A stretch of 64,000 nucleotides of DNA, taken from assembly GCA_964215955.1 (NCBI GenBank), contig CAXPDR010000006.1, forward strand, positions 1 through 64,000, given 5' to 3'. The translations under genes and the position numbers were made by a program. Below, one piece after another: positions 44,305 through 52,374 of the stretch. Source of the stretch: GCA-2706205 sp964215955 (GTDB taxonomy: Bacteria; Bdellovibrionota; Bacteriovoracia; Bacteriovoracales; Bacteriovoracaceae). The number at the start of each line of letters is the position of its first letter. Positions within the stretch are counted from its first letter, which is position 1. The notes beneath the pieces were generated by a model. That model saw nothing but the letters and a program-made list of their open reading frames with translations. It was not told where the DNA came from and ran no database searches.

Positions 44305-44892
44305 ATGACTCATAACACAACCAAACATAATTTTTCTTTAACGCGAGCAAACAAAGAAAAAACTCACGAAACCACAGGTAGAGTTATTTGGCTTACAGGT
44401 CTTTCAGGATCAGGAAAATCAACTATCGCTAATGAGTTGGAAAAATTAGCCTTTTCGGATAATAAAGTTGTTAAAACTCTAGACGGAGATAATTTTCGCC
44501 TTAAATTATGCAAGGATTTAGGCTTCTCCCAAGAGGATAGACTTGAAAATTTAAGAAGAGTCTCTGAAGTTGCTAAATTATTTGTAGAAAATGGCACGCT
44601 TACAATTTGTAGTTTTATATCTCCCCTTATTTCTCAAAGGGAAATGATTAAAGAGATTTTAGCAGATGACTTAATTCTTATTCATATTGATACAGACTTA
44701 GAAACGTGTAAGTCTAGAGACCCTAAAGGTTTATATATAAAAGCGATCAAAGGTGAAATCAAAGATTTTACTGGTGTGAGCTCACCTTATGAAACTCCAA
44801 ATAATCCTAATCTAACAATTAATACCACGACGATGTCAGCTGAAGAAGCTGCCCAAAAAATTTATATTTACTATCTTGAAACGATAAAATAA
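44305..44892 (+). CDS. cysC: Adenylylsulfate (APS) kinase CysC
   Basis: Phosphorylates APS to PAPS, 195 residues. WLTGLSGSGKST at 29-40 is the P-loop, LDGDNFRLKLCKDLGFSQEDR at about 59-79 binds APS, SFISPL holds the acceptor-site Ser, and CKSRDPKGLYIKA is the lid. The rest is the standard length. With CysD and CysN it makes the PAPS donor used by sulfotransferases. It is divergent from cysD and convergent with cysQ, overlapping cysQ by 22 bases. An alternative, assimilatory role would require PAPS reductase elsewhere. Confidence 0.95.
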   Translation: MTHNTTKHNFSLTRANKEKTHETTGRVIWLTGLSGSGKSTIANELEKLAFSDNKVVKTLDGDNFRLKLCKDLGFSQEDRLENLRRVSEVAKLFVENGTLTICSFISPLISQREMIKEILADDLILIHIDTDLETCKSRDPKGLYIKAIKGEIKDFTGVSSPYETPNNPNLTINTTTMSAEEAAQKIYIYYLETIK

Positions 44893-45632
44893 GGATTTAA
44901 AAGATCTTCCTTATTATAGCTTAAAGACTCATTGGTCTCATGTATCAAAACCTTGGCGCCAGCATTTTCAACAACAGCATGAGCTGCAGCTGTATCCCAC
45001 TCCATTGTAGGACCTAGTCTTGGATAAATATCTGCACTGCCTTCAGCAACTAAACAAAACTTCAATGAACTTCCTGCAGAAACCATTTCAAGATTTGAAT
45101 GTTTAGATTTTAAAGTTTCAACAAACTCTAATGTTTCTCCCGATAAATGGGATCTACTTGTTACAACTTTGAAATTATCTTGCTTCTCTTTCAGCGGAAG
45201 TTGAGTTGGCTCATTACCATTAACGGATTTATAAGATTTTCCATCTTCAGTATAATAAAGCGTATTAAGCACAGGAGCATAAACAAATCCATCAACCACT
45301 CTGCCATATTTTGCAAAGGCTATATTTACTGTAAACTCACCATTTTTCTTAATGAATTCTTTGGTACCATCTAGTGGATCAACAATAAAACATGCGTCCC
45401 ATTCTTTTCTTTGCTCATAATCTAATTGATCATTTTCTTCTGAAAGAATTGGTATTTTGGGATATAACTCTTGTAGTTTTTTACAGATAAAATTATTAGC
45501 TAATTTATCCGCCTTAGTTAAAGGGCTTTTATCCTCTTTAATCTCGATATCAAAATCAGGACTATTATAAACTTTTAAGATTTCTTTTCCTGCACCAATT
45601 ACGATTTCATTAAGCGCATTACTAGATATCAT
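44871..45632 (-). CDS. cysQ: 3'(2'),5'-bisphosphate nucleotidase CysQ
   Basis: Hydrolyses PAP, the by-product of sulfotransferases, to AMP. Residues: SEEN near 64-67, DPLDGTKEF at 85-93 and WDTAAAHAVVENAGA toward the C-terminus are the inositol monophosphatase-fold metal sites with the CysQ-type DPLDGTKEF. The length is 253 residues with the ATG at 45632, chosen because it begins the conserved part; the frame runs 41 codons further into kpsF. It overlaps the end of kpsF by 11 bases and is the last gene of a six-gene operon beginning at 51012. Confidence 0.92.
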   Translation of the reverse strand: MISSNALNEIVIGAGKEILKVYNSPDFDIEIKEDKSPLTKADKLANNFICKKLQELYPKIPILSEENDQLDYEQRKEWDACFIVDPLDGTKEFIKKNGEFTVNIAFAKYGRVVDGFVYAPVLNTLYYTEDGKSYKSVNGNEPTQLPLKEKQDNFKVVTSRSHLSGETLEFVETLKSKHSNLEMVSAGSSLKFCLVAEGSADIYPRLGPTMEWDTAAAHAVVENAGAKVLIHETNESLSYNKEDLLNPYFIVSR

Positions 45633-46560
45633 AACGATGTAATATACCTTCAAGTTTATTATTCTCAGCAACAAGAAGAATCGTAATTTTTCGCTCTTGC
45701 ATAATTTCTTCTGCTTCAACAATTCTTTCATTAGGGCTAATAACAACCGGATCATTTATGGCAAAATCAGATGCTTTCATCTCAAGGGCTTTTTCTTTTT
45801 TCTCCCTAAGAAGTCTTCTGATATCTCCATCTGTTATAATTCCTGAAATCTTTTCATTATTTAAAACAACACCAATTCCTAATCTACCTTTAGAGATAAT
45901 TGCTAAAATATCATCAAACTCAGTTTCAGGAGTTAAGATTGGTAAATTCTTAGTAATCATTAAATCAGAAGTTTTAGTTAATAACTTTCTTCCTAAACTT
46001 CCTCCTGGATGAAATTTTGCAAAATTTTCAGGTTGAAAATCTCTTGCTTTCATTAATGCGACAGCAATCATATCACCCATGGCCATTGTAACCGTTGTGG
46101 ATGTTGTAGGAGCTAATTCTAGTGGACAAGCTTCTTTAGGGATTGAAATATTTAAAAAATAATCGGAATATTTTGCTAATGTAGATTCCCTCTTAGCAGT
46201 AATTGCTATCACCGTATTTTGATTTTCTTTTAAAAAGCTTAGAATTTTGATGACTTCTTCAGTTTCACCAGAATTTGAAATTGCAACAACAACATCTTCG
46301 CTATGAATCATTCCTAAATCACCATGGTAAGCTTCTCCAGGATGAACAAAGAAAGATCTCGTTCCCGTACTCGCTAGTGTAGCAGCTATCTTTTTTCCCA
46401 CAATTCCAGATTTTCCCATTCCTGTTATAACGACTCTGCCTTTTGTATTCAAAATGGCATTAACTGATCCACTAAAATCATCTGATAAATTTTCTTTAAC
46501 AGCATTCATGCCGCTAATTTCAATGTCTAAAACTTCTTTACCAATTTCTATATAATTCAT
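45622..46560 (-). CDS. kpsF: Arabinose-5-phosphate isomerase, KpsF/KdsD type (copy 1)
   Basis: Converts ribulose-5-phosphate to arabinose-5-phosphate, the first step to Kdo. It has 312 residues: SIS domain with TGMGKSGIVGKKIAATLASTGT, HPGEAYHGDLGMI and the ISNSGETEEV sugar-phosphate site, then two CBS domains after about residue 200 ending in GILHRYDI. It lies nine bases from kdsA upstream and overlaps cysQ. A close paralogue lies at 58318-59259. One copy may serve lipid A core and the other the capsule, as in E. coli KdsD and KpsF, but the sequence alone does not tell which. Confidence 0.93.
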   Translation of the reverse strand: MNYIEIGKEVLDIEISGMNAVKENLSDDFSGSVNAILNTKGRVVITGMGKSGIVGKKIAATLASTGTRSFFVHPGEAYHGDLGMIHSEDVVVAISNSGETEEVIKILSFLKENQNTVIAITAKRESTLAKYSDYFLNISIPKEACPLELAPTTSTTVTMAMGDMIAVALMKARDFQPENFAKFHPGGSLGRKLLTKTSDLMITKNLPILTPETEFDDILAIISKGRLGIGVVLNNEKISGIITDGDIRRLLREKKEKALEMKASDFAINDPVVISPNERIVEAEEIMQERKITILLVAENNKLEGILHRYDI

Positions 46561-46569
46561 AAATATTTC

Positions 46570-47379
46570 TTATAAAACAGACCTAATTTCTAAAAGTTTT
46601 TTAATCATATCTTTGGCTTTATGCATTTGAATCTGGCTACTAGCATCAGACCATGCATTGTCTGGATCTGGATGGGCCTCCATAAAAATACCATCAGCAC
46701 CGGCAGCAACAGCAGCTTTAGCAAGAACAAAAATCTGCTCCCTCTTTCCTCCAGTTGTTTTTCCTAATCCACCAGGCCTTTGAACACAATGAGTAGCATC
46801 ATGAACCGTTTTTACGCCAAAATCTTTCATAATTTGAAAACTCGACATATCAACAACTAAGTTATTATAACCAAAACTCGTCCCTCTTTCAGTTAATCTA
46901 ATATTTTCCCTTTCCAAATACGTTGCTGCTTTTTCAACAATATTTTTAGTATCGCTAGGTGCGAGGAATTGACCTTTCTTCACTTTTAAAATTGAGTTAT
47001 GCTCCTTACATGCTTTTGCCCCAGCAACAATCATATCAGTCTGGCGACACAAAAAAGCTGGTACTTGTAGAACATCAACGATTTTAGCAACTATTTCTGC
47101 TTGTTCAGGATAATGAAAATCTGTAATTGTTTTTAAATTAAATTCTGTTGCCACCTTTTGCATCCAATCAAGTCCTTGTTCTAATCCAGGCCCTCGTTTT
47201 GAATCAATCGCGCTTCGGTTAGCCTTATCAAAGCTTCCTTTAAAATATATATTCACTTCATTTTCAAGATCAGAAAACTCTTTGGCTAGAAACTCCGCTG
47301 TTTCAAATACTAACTTTTCAGTTTCCAGCATACACGGACCAATAAAAAGGTCAAGTTTATCATTTTTATCAATTTCCAC
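46570..47379 (-). CDS. kdsA: 3-deoxy-8-phosphooctulonate synthase KdsA
   Basis: Condenses arabinose-5-phosphate with phosphoenolpyruvate to Kdo-8-phosphate. It has 269 residues from GTG at 47379, which has GAGGAG seven bases upstream; the frame opens 16 codons earlier inside kdsB. Landmarks: FIGPCMLETE near 12-21, KGSFDKANRSA, HDATHCVQRPGGLGKTTGGKREQ and EAHPDPDNAWSDA. The Cys in IGPC, where E. coli KdsA has Asn, marks the metal-dependent class. It overlaps kdsB by 11 bases. Confidence 0.95.
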   Translation of the reverse strand: MEIDKNDKLDLFIGPCMLETEKLVFETAEFLAKEFSDLENEVNIYFKGSFDKANRSAIDSKRGPGLEQGLDWMQKVATEFNLKTITDFHYPEQAEIVAKIVDVLQVPAFLCRQTDMIVAGAKACKEHNSILKVKKGQFLAPSDTKNIVEKAATYLERENIRLTERGTSFGYNNLVVDMSSFQIMKDFGVKTVHDATHCVQRPGGLGKTTGGKREQIFVLAKAAVAAGADGIFMEAHPDPDNAWSDASSQIQMHKAKDMIKKLLEIRSVL

Positions 47380-48109
47380 GAAGTAACTCCTCAACTTTAA
47401 TAATATCTTCTTCTGTATCAATTCCAATTAACTTTTTTTCTGTTTCAACCGCGCCAAATGAAAAGCCAAATTCTAGTGCTTTTAATTGTTCTAATTTCTC
47501 CAAAGATTCATAGTGTGAGTTTTCCAGTTTCGAAAATTCTAGAAGCTTTTTAACCTTAAAGCTATAAACACCTATGTGCTGATACCATGGAAAATCACTC
47601 AACTCTTCTCTAGAATAAGGAATATTATTTCTAGAAAAATATAGACATTTCTTACTATTTGGAGAAAAAATACACTTAACAGTGTTTGGATTTTTAAAGT
47701 CTTTACTTTGAGTACTTCTTTTCTTCACAATTGTGACAATATCAAAGTGAGAGTTTGAATTATGAAAATCTCCAATTTTTCTTATTTCTTCCCCAGTCAA
47801 TAAAGGTTCATCAGCTTGGACATTTATTATATGGGTGTAGTCTTGCGTAGAAAAATATCTTTCTAATGCAATGGCAATTCTATCTGACCCGGAATCTGTT
47901 TTATCAAAAACCTTTACAACATTAAATTTCTGCAATTGACAATAGTCGAATATCTTCTGATCTCCAGCAACAAAAGCATAATCAAATCCACTTTCAGTTA
48001 CATTTCTATGAACGTAGTCTAAAATTACTTTACCATTAACTTTTTCTAGTAATTTACCTGGAAAACGAGAAGAGTCATAACGGGCTGGAATTAAAATTAT
48101 AGTTTTCAT
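47369..48109 (-). CDS. kdsB: CMP-Kdo synthetase KdsB
   Basis: Activates Kdo with CTP to CMP-Kdo. It has 246 residues, the usual length. IIPARYDSSRFPGKLL at about 6-21, VQADEPLL near 98-105 and YQHIGVYSFK near 157-166 are KdsB signatures. The ATG at 48109 is chosen; a TTG two codons upstream gives no better ribosome site. It begins 6 bases after the UGPase-like gene ends. CMP-Kdo is the donor for KpsS/KpsC and perhaps for the GT29-like protein. KdsC, the Kdo-8-phosphate phosphatase, is not in the window. Confidence 0.95.
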   Translation of the reverse strand: MKTIILIPARYDSSRFPGKLLEKVNGKVILDYVHRNVTESGFDYAFVAGDQKIFDYCQLQKFNVVKVFDKTDSGSDRIAIALERYFSTQDYTHIINVQADEPLLTGEEIRKIGDFHNSNSHFDIVTIVKKRSTQSKDFKNPNTVKCIFSPNSKKCLYFSRNNIPYSREELSDFPWYQHIGVYSFKVKKLLEFSKLENSHYESLEKLEQLKALEFGFSFGAVETEKKLIGIDTEEDIIKVEELLRGN

Positions 48110-48115
48110 AAACAA

Positions 48116-49417
48116 TTATTTATCATATATCTCATCAAAGTCACTTCTTTTCTTTATGGGTAAGAAAAATTTCTCTCTATTCTCTGGGGCTAAATTTAAA
48201 AAGTGAACCAAAGCTTGGTTGTGATTTAATCTAAAGTATTTATCTAGATTCAAAAGAGTTGAACCAATGGCCCCTTCTAGTTGAGTAAACTTTTTTCCAT
48301 TTTGCTCCTTAACATTTTTTATTAAATCAGGTGCTAAAATTTTATAAAAATCCTCTTTTTGAACATCCAGATATTTATTAAATTTTTCTTTAAGAGCTTT
48401 TTTATTAAACAGAACGATATTGGTATTAAATAGGGACCTTTCGTCTCCCACCCTAAGACCCAAATCCTCAAAATAGCTTAATTGGTTAGCTTTTTCGGCT
48501 TGAGCTTTTTCAACAATAGTTACATAAGATGATCCATCTTCTTTATTTACTAAGGCAATTTGCCCACCCTTTTTATCTTTTTCAAGTTTAGTAGTCGTTA
48601 TCATTACAATAGGAACTTCTTCTTCTACTATCCAAGTTAAAATTTTCTGATCAGGATTTGATCTTAGGTCCTCCCCGTTTCCAATACATGTAATTTCATT
48701 TGGAATTGAACCCATTTCAAATAATTCAATGAGCTCATTAAAACCTAAGAATGCATGACCTCCTGGAGCTTCTCTTTCAAATGTAATTTCTCCAACATCA
48801 TTTAGAGTTGGCATCATCAATTGATTTATGCTTTCAGTCGTTTGAAGTTTATCTGAGCTAAAAATTTCTTTATAAGTTTTATCGCTTACTTTAGGGTGTT
48901 TTAGATTCCAAATATCTTCAACGGCTTTCTTAGTTTCACTATTAACAAGATTTTTAAACCTAACTTTACCTACAATATCATTAGAAACAAATTCTTCTGC
49001 CAATAATAATTGAACTTCCGCAATTGAAGCTACTTGACCTTGATAATTAATAAATAAATCAGTTCCTTTGGCTCCAAGTTCTGACCTATTTGTATATTTC
49101 TTTAACAGATCGTCTCTTTTAACACTTGTTCCAAGTCCAGCTTGCATCTTACATATCTCAAGAGTAAAGTCTTTGAGCTTACTTGAGGAGTTGTAAGTAA
49201 GGGCTTCATAGTCCTGAATAGGAATTTTCTTTAAATCATTTTCATTAACAATTGGTAGTGGAAAACAGTTTGCACCATTCGCCCCATCATTCATAACAAG
49301 TTCAACTGCTTCATTATTTTCATATTTTTGATAAAGAGAGTGAAAATATGAATAGTTTACTTCAATGCACTCTTTAGAGAATTTACCTTCATACTTTTGA
49401 ATTAATAAGTCTTTCAT
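48116..49417 (-). CDS. UDP-sugar pyrophosphorylase-like nucleotidyltransferase (UGPase family)
   Basis: Protein of 433 residues related to eukaryotic-type UTP-glucose-1-phosphate uridylyltransferases (PF01704). KMQAGLGTSVKR at about 89-100 replaces the LNGGLGTxMG nucleotide loop. EAPGGHAFLGFNELI near 217-231, CIGNGEDLRSNPD near 245-257 and KKGGQIALVNKEDGS follow, as in the uracil- and sugar-binding regions. It probably makes UDP-glucose or a UDP-N-acetyl sugar; which one cannot be read. The start ATG at 49417 overlaps the TGA of the GT-C-like gene upstream (TGATG). Confidence 0.7.
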   Translation of the reverse strand: MKDLLIQKYEGKFSKECIEVNYSYFHSLYQKYENNEAVELVMNDGANGANCFPLPIVNENDLKKIPIQDYEALTYNSSSKLKDFTLEICKMQAGLGTSVKRDDLLKKYTNRSELGAKGTDLFINYQGQVASIAEVQLLLAEEFVSNDIVGKVRFKNLVNSETKKAVEDIWNLKHPKVSDKTYKEIFSSDKLQTTESINQLMMPTLNDVGEITFEREAPGGHAFLGFNELIELFEMGSIPNEITCIGNGEDLRSNPDQKILTWIVEEEVPIVMITTTKLEKDKKGGQIALVNKEDGSSYVTIVEKAQAEKANQLSYFEDLGLRVGDERSLFNTNIVLFNKKALKEKFNKYLDVQKEDFYKILAPDLIKNVKEQNGKKFTQLEGAIGSTLLNLDKYFRLNHNQALVHFLNLAPENREKFFLPIKKRSDFDEIYDK

Positions 49418-51012
49418 CACTTCCTCATTGATATAGATTTTATTTCTTTAAAGTTTTTAAACTTTAAGACTGTATATTTATCTTCTTGAAAATACCTTTC
49501 ATACTCATTGGGATAAGTTAAGTCTGTGTATTTATCATTTATAAACAAACGTTTAACACTTCCCCTTCTATATTTAAGGGCTTCAATTAAAACATATAAA
49601 TGTCCATCAATAAACTTTGAAGTCTTATAGTTAATTTCTGAAGTTAGTTTTTTGACATCATCAGTTTCAAAACTCATCCATTCGGGATCTAAATGCCCAT
49701 AAGCCTTTGAAAACTTGTTTGAAAAAAGTTTAAACCTTGCATTAATGTCCCCTGCAGTTGCTGCGTCATACAACTTTGAATAATTGTATAACCTTATAAA
49801 GTTCATGACTAATGTTCGTGAATTTATATAACCAAAACCATAAACCCCATAAGCTAAGACAAAGATCCATAAGTATTTTGTCCATTGAATAAGATTATTA
49901 TCCTTAACTTTATTTTTTACTTCATAAAAAAAGTACCCAAGAAAAATCATCCACAAGAAGTATGAATACCTACCAGCAACCACGTGTACAGAGGTGTGTT
50001 GAAACATCAATAAATACCAAGATAGACCTGCAGGAACGAGGAAATAGAAAAATTTATAATTTAGTTTCGACTCTTTGGCCCTAATTCTTTTAATTAATAT
50101 TATAAAAAGAAATAAGAAAACAATTCCCGGTAAATAAAAGTACCTTTCTACTCTTGAAGAAATTGTCATTGGATAACCTAGCCAGTCCTTGCCACTCATT
50201 TTTTTCTTAAATGCAGGTTCATCAGATCGAACTTTATCAAGCATTCTAGCTTCCGCAGCCTCCCTAACCTTGTCTAATCCTTTATCAATTCCCCCGTGAT
50301 AGTTAGTTACCTGAATTAAAAGTAAAACAACTGTAAACAATGGAGCTAGGCCCAAAAGAAAAGCCTCTTTAGTAAAAAGCCTATTTTTAGCAAAATACAA
50401 AACCCCTACCATCATAATAAAAGTAGAAACCCAGAACATATAATAATTTTGGCAAAGAAAGAAATATGAGACCCAAGTAAAAAGCAAATATTTAAATTGA
50501 TTTCTCTGCACAAATCTTACGATAAAAAACATGCAAAAATTAAAAAAGGCAAAGTTGTATGGATGCTGGTGAATTGTACTTCCAAAAAATGTTAAAAAAT
50601 GTGTACCAAGTATAAAGAGATTACCTACAACGGGAAAAATATCTGATCTAAAATATTCCTTTAACCATAAGGACTGGGCTATAATTCCAAGGATTACCAG
50701 GAAAATCAGAAAGACCTGTAGCGGTATTGGAGACTTTGCTCCTGCTCGTATTGTTAGTTCAGCTATAAACTTGAATAAACCCGGATTACGTTTATGAAAT
50801 AGTGCATGATCTTTTACCTCATTAAATGGCTGCTTAGCGTTAAAAGATGCCATTCTCCAGACTCGTAATATATGTCTATCCTGTTTTCCATAAGTACTTT
50901 TTCCATGCTCTCTCACGGCCAAGTTTACAGGATGAATTAAAGTCACCGCAAAAACAAAATAATAGCAACAAGTAAATATCAATAGCCCCTTTGGGCTTAT
51001 TTTCCATTTCAT
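49417..51012 (-). CDS. GT-C-like polytopic membrane protein (paralogue of the gene at 19942-21570)
   Basis: Integral membrane protein of 531 residues with about ten hydrophobic segments. TYGKQDRHILRVWRMA near 38-53 and NEVKDHALFHKRNP near 63-76 in the first loop, and KLFSNKFSKAYG in the soluble tail, match the protein at 19942. The layout suggests a GT-C enzyme using a polyprenyl-phosphate sugar at the outer face of the inner membrane. Its gene starts 58 bases from the divergent DPMS-like/GtrA pair, which could supply and flip that lipid donor (inference). It leads the operon gt-C, UGPase-like, kdsB, kdsA, kpsF, cysQ. Confidence 0.65.
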   Translation of the reverse strand: MKWKISPKGLLIFTCCYYFVFAVTLIHPVNLAVREHGKSTYGKQDRHILRVWRMASFNAKQPFNEVKDHALFHKRNPGLFKFIAELTIRAGAKSPIPLQVFLIFLVILGIIAQSLWLKEYFRSDIFPVVGNLFILGTHFLTFFGSTIHQHPYNFAFFNFCMFFIVRFVQRNQFKYLLFTWVSYFFLCQNYYMFWVSTFIMMVGVLYFAKNRLFTKEAFLLGLAPLFTVVLLLIQVTNYHGGIDKGLDKVREAAEARMLDKVRSDEPAFKKKMSGKDWLGYPMTISSRVERYFYLPGIVFLFLFIILIKRIRAKESKLNYKFFYFLVPAGLSWYLLMFQHTSVHVVAGRYSYFLWMIFLGYFFYEVKNKVKDNNLIQWTKYLWIFVLAYGVYGFGYINSRTLVMNFIRLYNYSKLYDAATAGDINARFKLFSNKFSKAYGHLDPEWMSFETDDVKKLTSEINYKTSKFIDGHLYVLIEALKYRRGSVKRLFINDKYTDLTYPNEYERYFQEDKYTVLKFKNFKEIKSISMRK

Positions 51013-51070
51013 TTTCGTCCATTCTCTAATATGATGCTATAAATAATAAACTTATAAAGAAGATTAGACT

Positions 51071-51973
51071 ATGAAAAAACTTATTGTCATTGTTCCTGCA
51101 TACAATGAAGAAGAAAAAATTGAAGATGCAGTAATTGCCCTAAACGCACTCAAAGAAGAATATAAACAAAGAGAAATTGAGTTTAAAGTTTACGTCATTA
51201 ATGACGGATCTAAAGACAAGACATTAGAACTTGCACAAAAAGCTGGTGCTGATCGAGTTGTTAAGCATAAGATCAACAGAGGACTAGGTGCAGCAATCAG
51301 ATCTGGCTTACAAGCTGCTAAAACTGATGGTGCAGATATTGTAGTTAAATTTGATGCTGACCTCCAACATAATCCAAATGATATCTGGAATCTAATTCAA
51401 CCAATTTTAAACGATGAAGCTGATACAGTTTATGGCCATAGATTCAATAAAATTGCTTATAATATGCCTTTCGTAAGAAAGTATGGAAATAAAGTTTTCA
51501 TTGGCTTAATGCGTTGGCTTACAGGGTGGCCTGTTTATGATTCCCAGCCAGGTATACTCGCTGTTAATTCCTCTTACCTCGCGAATTTTTATTTACCAGG
51601 AGATTACAATTACACCCAGCAAATTCTTTTAGATTCCTACCACAAGGGAATGAGGTTTGCTCACGTAGATGTAGAGTTTAGAAAAAGAGAAACTGGTAAA
51701 TCATTTATTTCATACAAATATCCTTTTAAGGTTTTGCCACAAATCCTTCAAATTGTTATTGGGGTGAGACCATTAAAGTTTTTTGGACCAATTGGTATCT
51801 TTTTCGTCCTACTGGCCCTTGGAGTTTCTTTCGTTGAAATCCTAGATTATATTTTTGGAGATGCAAGAAAACCAATTGAACATGTAAATCTAGTACTTGG
51901 ATCTTTCTTATTTGGTATACAAACTTTATTCTTTGGTCTTCTAGCCGACTTAATTGCTAAAACAAGAAGATAA
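51071..51973 (+). CDS. Polyprenyl-phosphate glycosyltransferase (GT2, DPM1/GtrB-like)
   Basis: Membrane-bound GT2 enzyme of 300 residues. IVPAYNEEEKIEDAV at 7-21, VINDGSKDKT at about 47-56, RGLGAAIRSGL near 77-87 and FDADLQHNP near 98-106 (metal-binding DXD) form the core, and RKRETGKSF near 217-225 is the conserved lid. Two hydrophobic segments follow at about 240-262 and 275-297. The family makes polyprenyl-phosphate sugars. It shares TAATG with the GtrA gene, so both are coupled and would feed a GT-C enzyme. Confidence 0.9.
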   Translation: MKKLIVIVPAYNEEEKIEDAVIALNALKEEYKQREIEFKVYVINDGSKDKTLELAQKAGADRVVKHKINRGLGAAIRSGLQAAKTDGADIVVKFDADLQHNPNDIWNLIQPILNDEADTVYGHRFNKIAYNMPFVRKYGNKVFIGLMRWLTGWPVYDSQPGILAVNSSYLANFYLPGDYNYTQQILLDSYHKGMRFAHVDVEFRKRETGKSFISYKYPFKVLPQILQIVIGVRPLKFFGPIGIFFVLLALGVSFVEILDYIFGDARKPIEHVNLVLGSFLFGIQTLFFGLLADLIAKTRR

Positions 51974-52368
51974 TGTCCAAAATTAAGTCTATTCTGTTTT
52001 CTCAACCAGTAAAGTTCTTAAAAGGTGGAGCAGTCTTAAAGGTTTTTAGTTTTGGATTAAATTATATCCTTGCAGATTACCTAGGACTTAATAAAGAGTT
52101 TGCATATGTCTTCGTTTTAATTGCAGACTTTCTTCTAGGTTTTTTAATAAATAGATATTTTATCTTTAAAAAAACAGAGAAATCAGAAAAAGACTTAAAA
52201 GTATTTAGAAATTTTATTATTGCAGGATTAGGTTTTAGAGGCCTTAACTGGGTTATTTATATCTGTATTTTAAAATATTTTGAACTTTATATACTTGTCG
52301 CTCAACTTATTGCCACATTAATTGTTTTAGTTTTAAAGTATAGTGTTTATAAGAAAATATTCAAATAG
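51973..52368 (+). CDS. GtrA-like flippase protein
   Basis: Small membrane protein of 131 residues with four hydrophobic segments. The order FLKGGAVLKVFSFGLNYILADY, AYVFVLIADFLLGFLINRYFIFK and a final ATLIVLVLKYSVYKKIF is that of GtrA, the protein thought to flip polyprenyl-phosphate sugars. FLINRYFIFK corresponds to the family's FxxNRxWxF motif. It lies next to its usual partner and six bases before the convergent CotH gene. Confidence 0.85.
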   Translation: MSKIKSILFSQPVKFLKGGAVLKVFSFGLNYILADYLGLNKEFAYVFVLIADFLLGFLINRYFIFKKTEKSEKDLKVFRNFIIAGLGFRGLNWVIYICILKYFELYILVAQLIATLIVLVLKYSVYKKIFK

Positions 52369-52374
52369 CTAACA

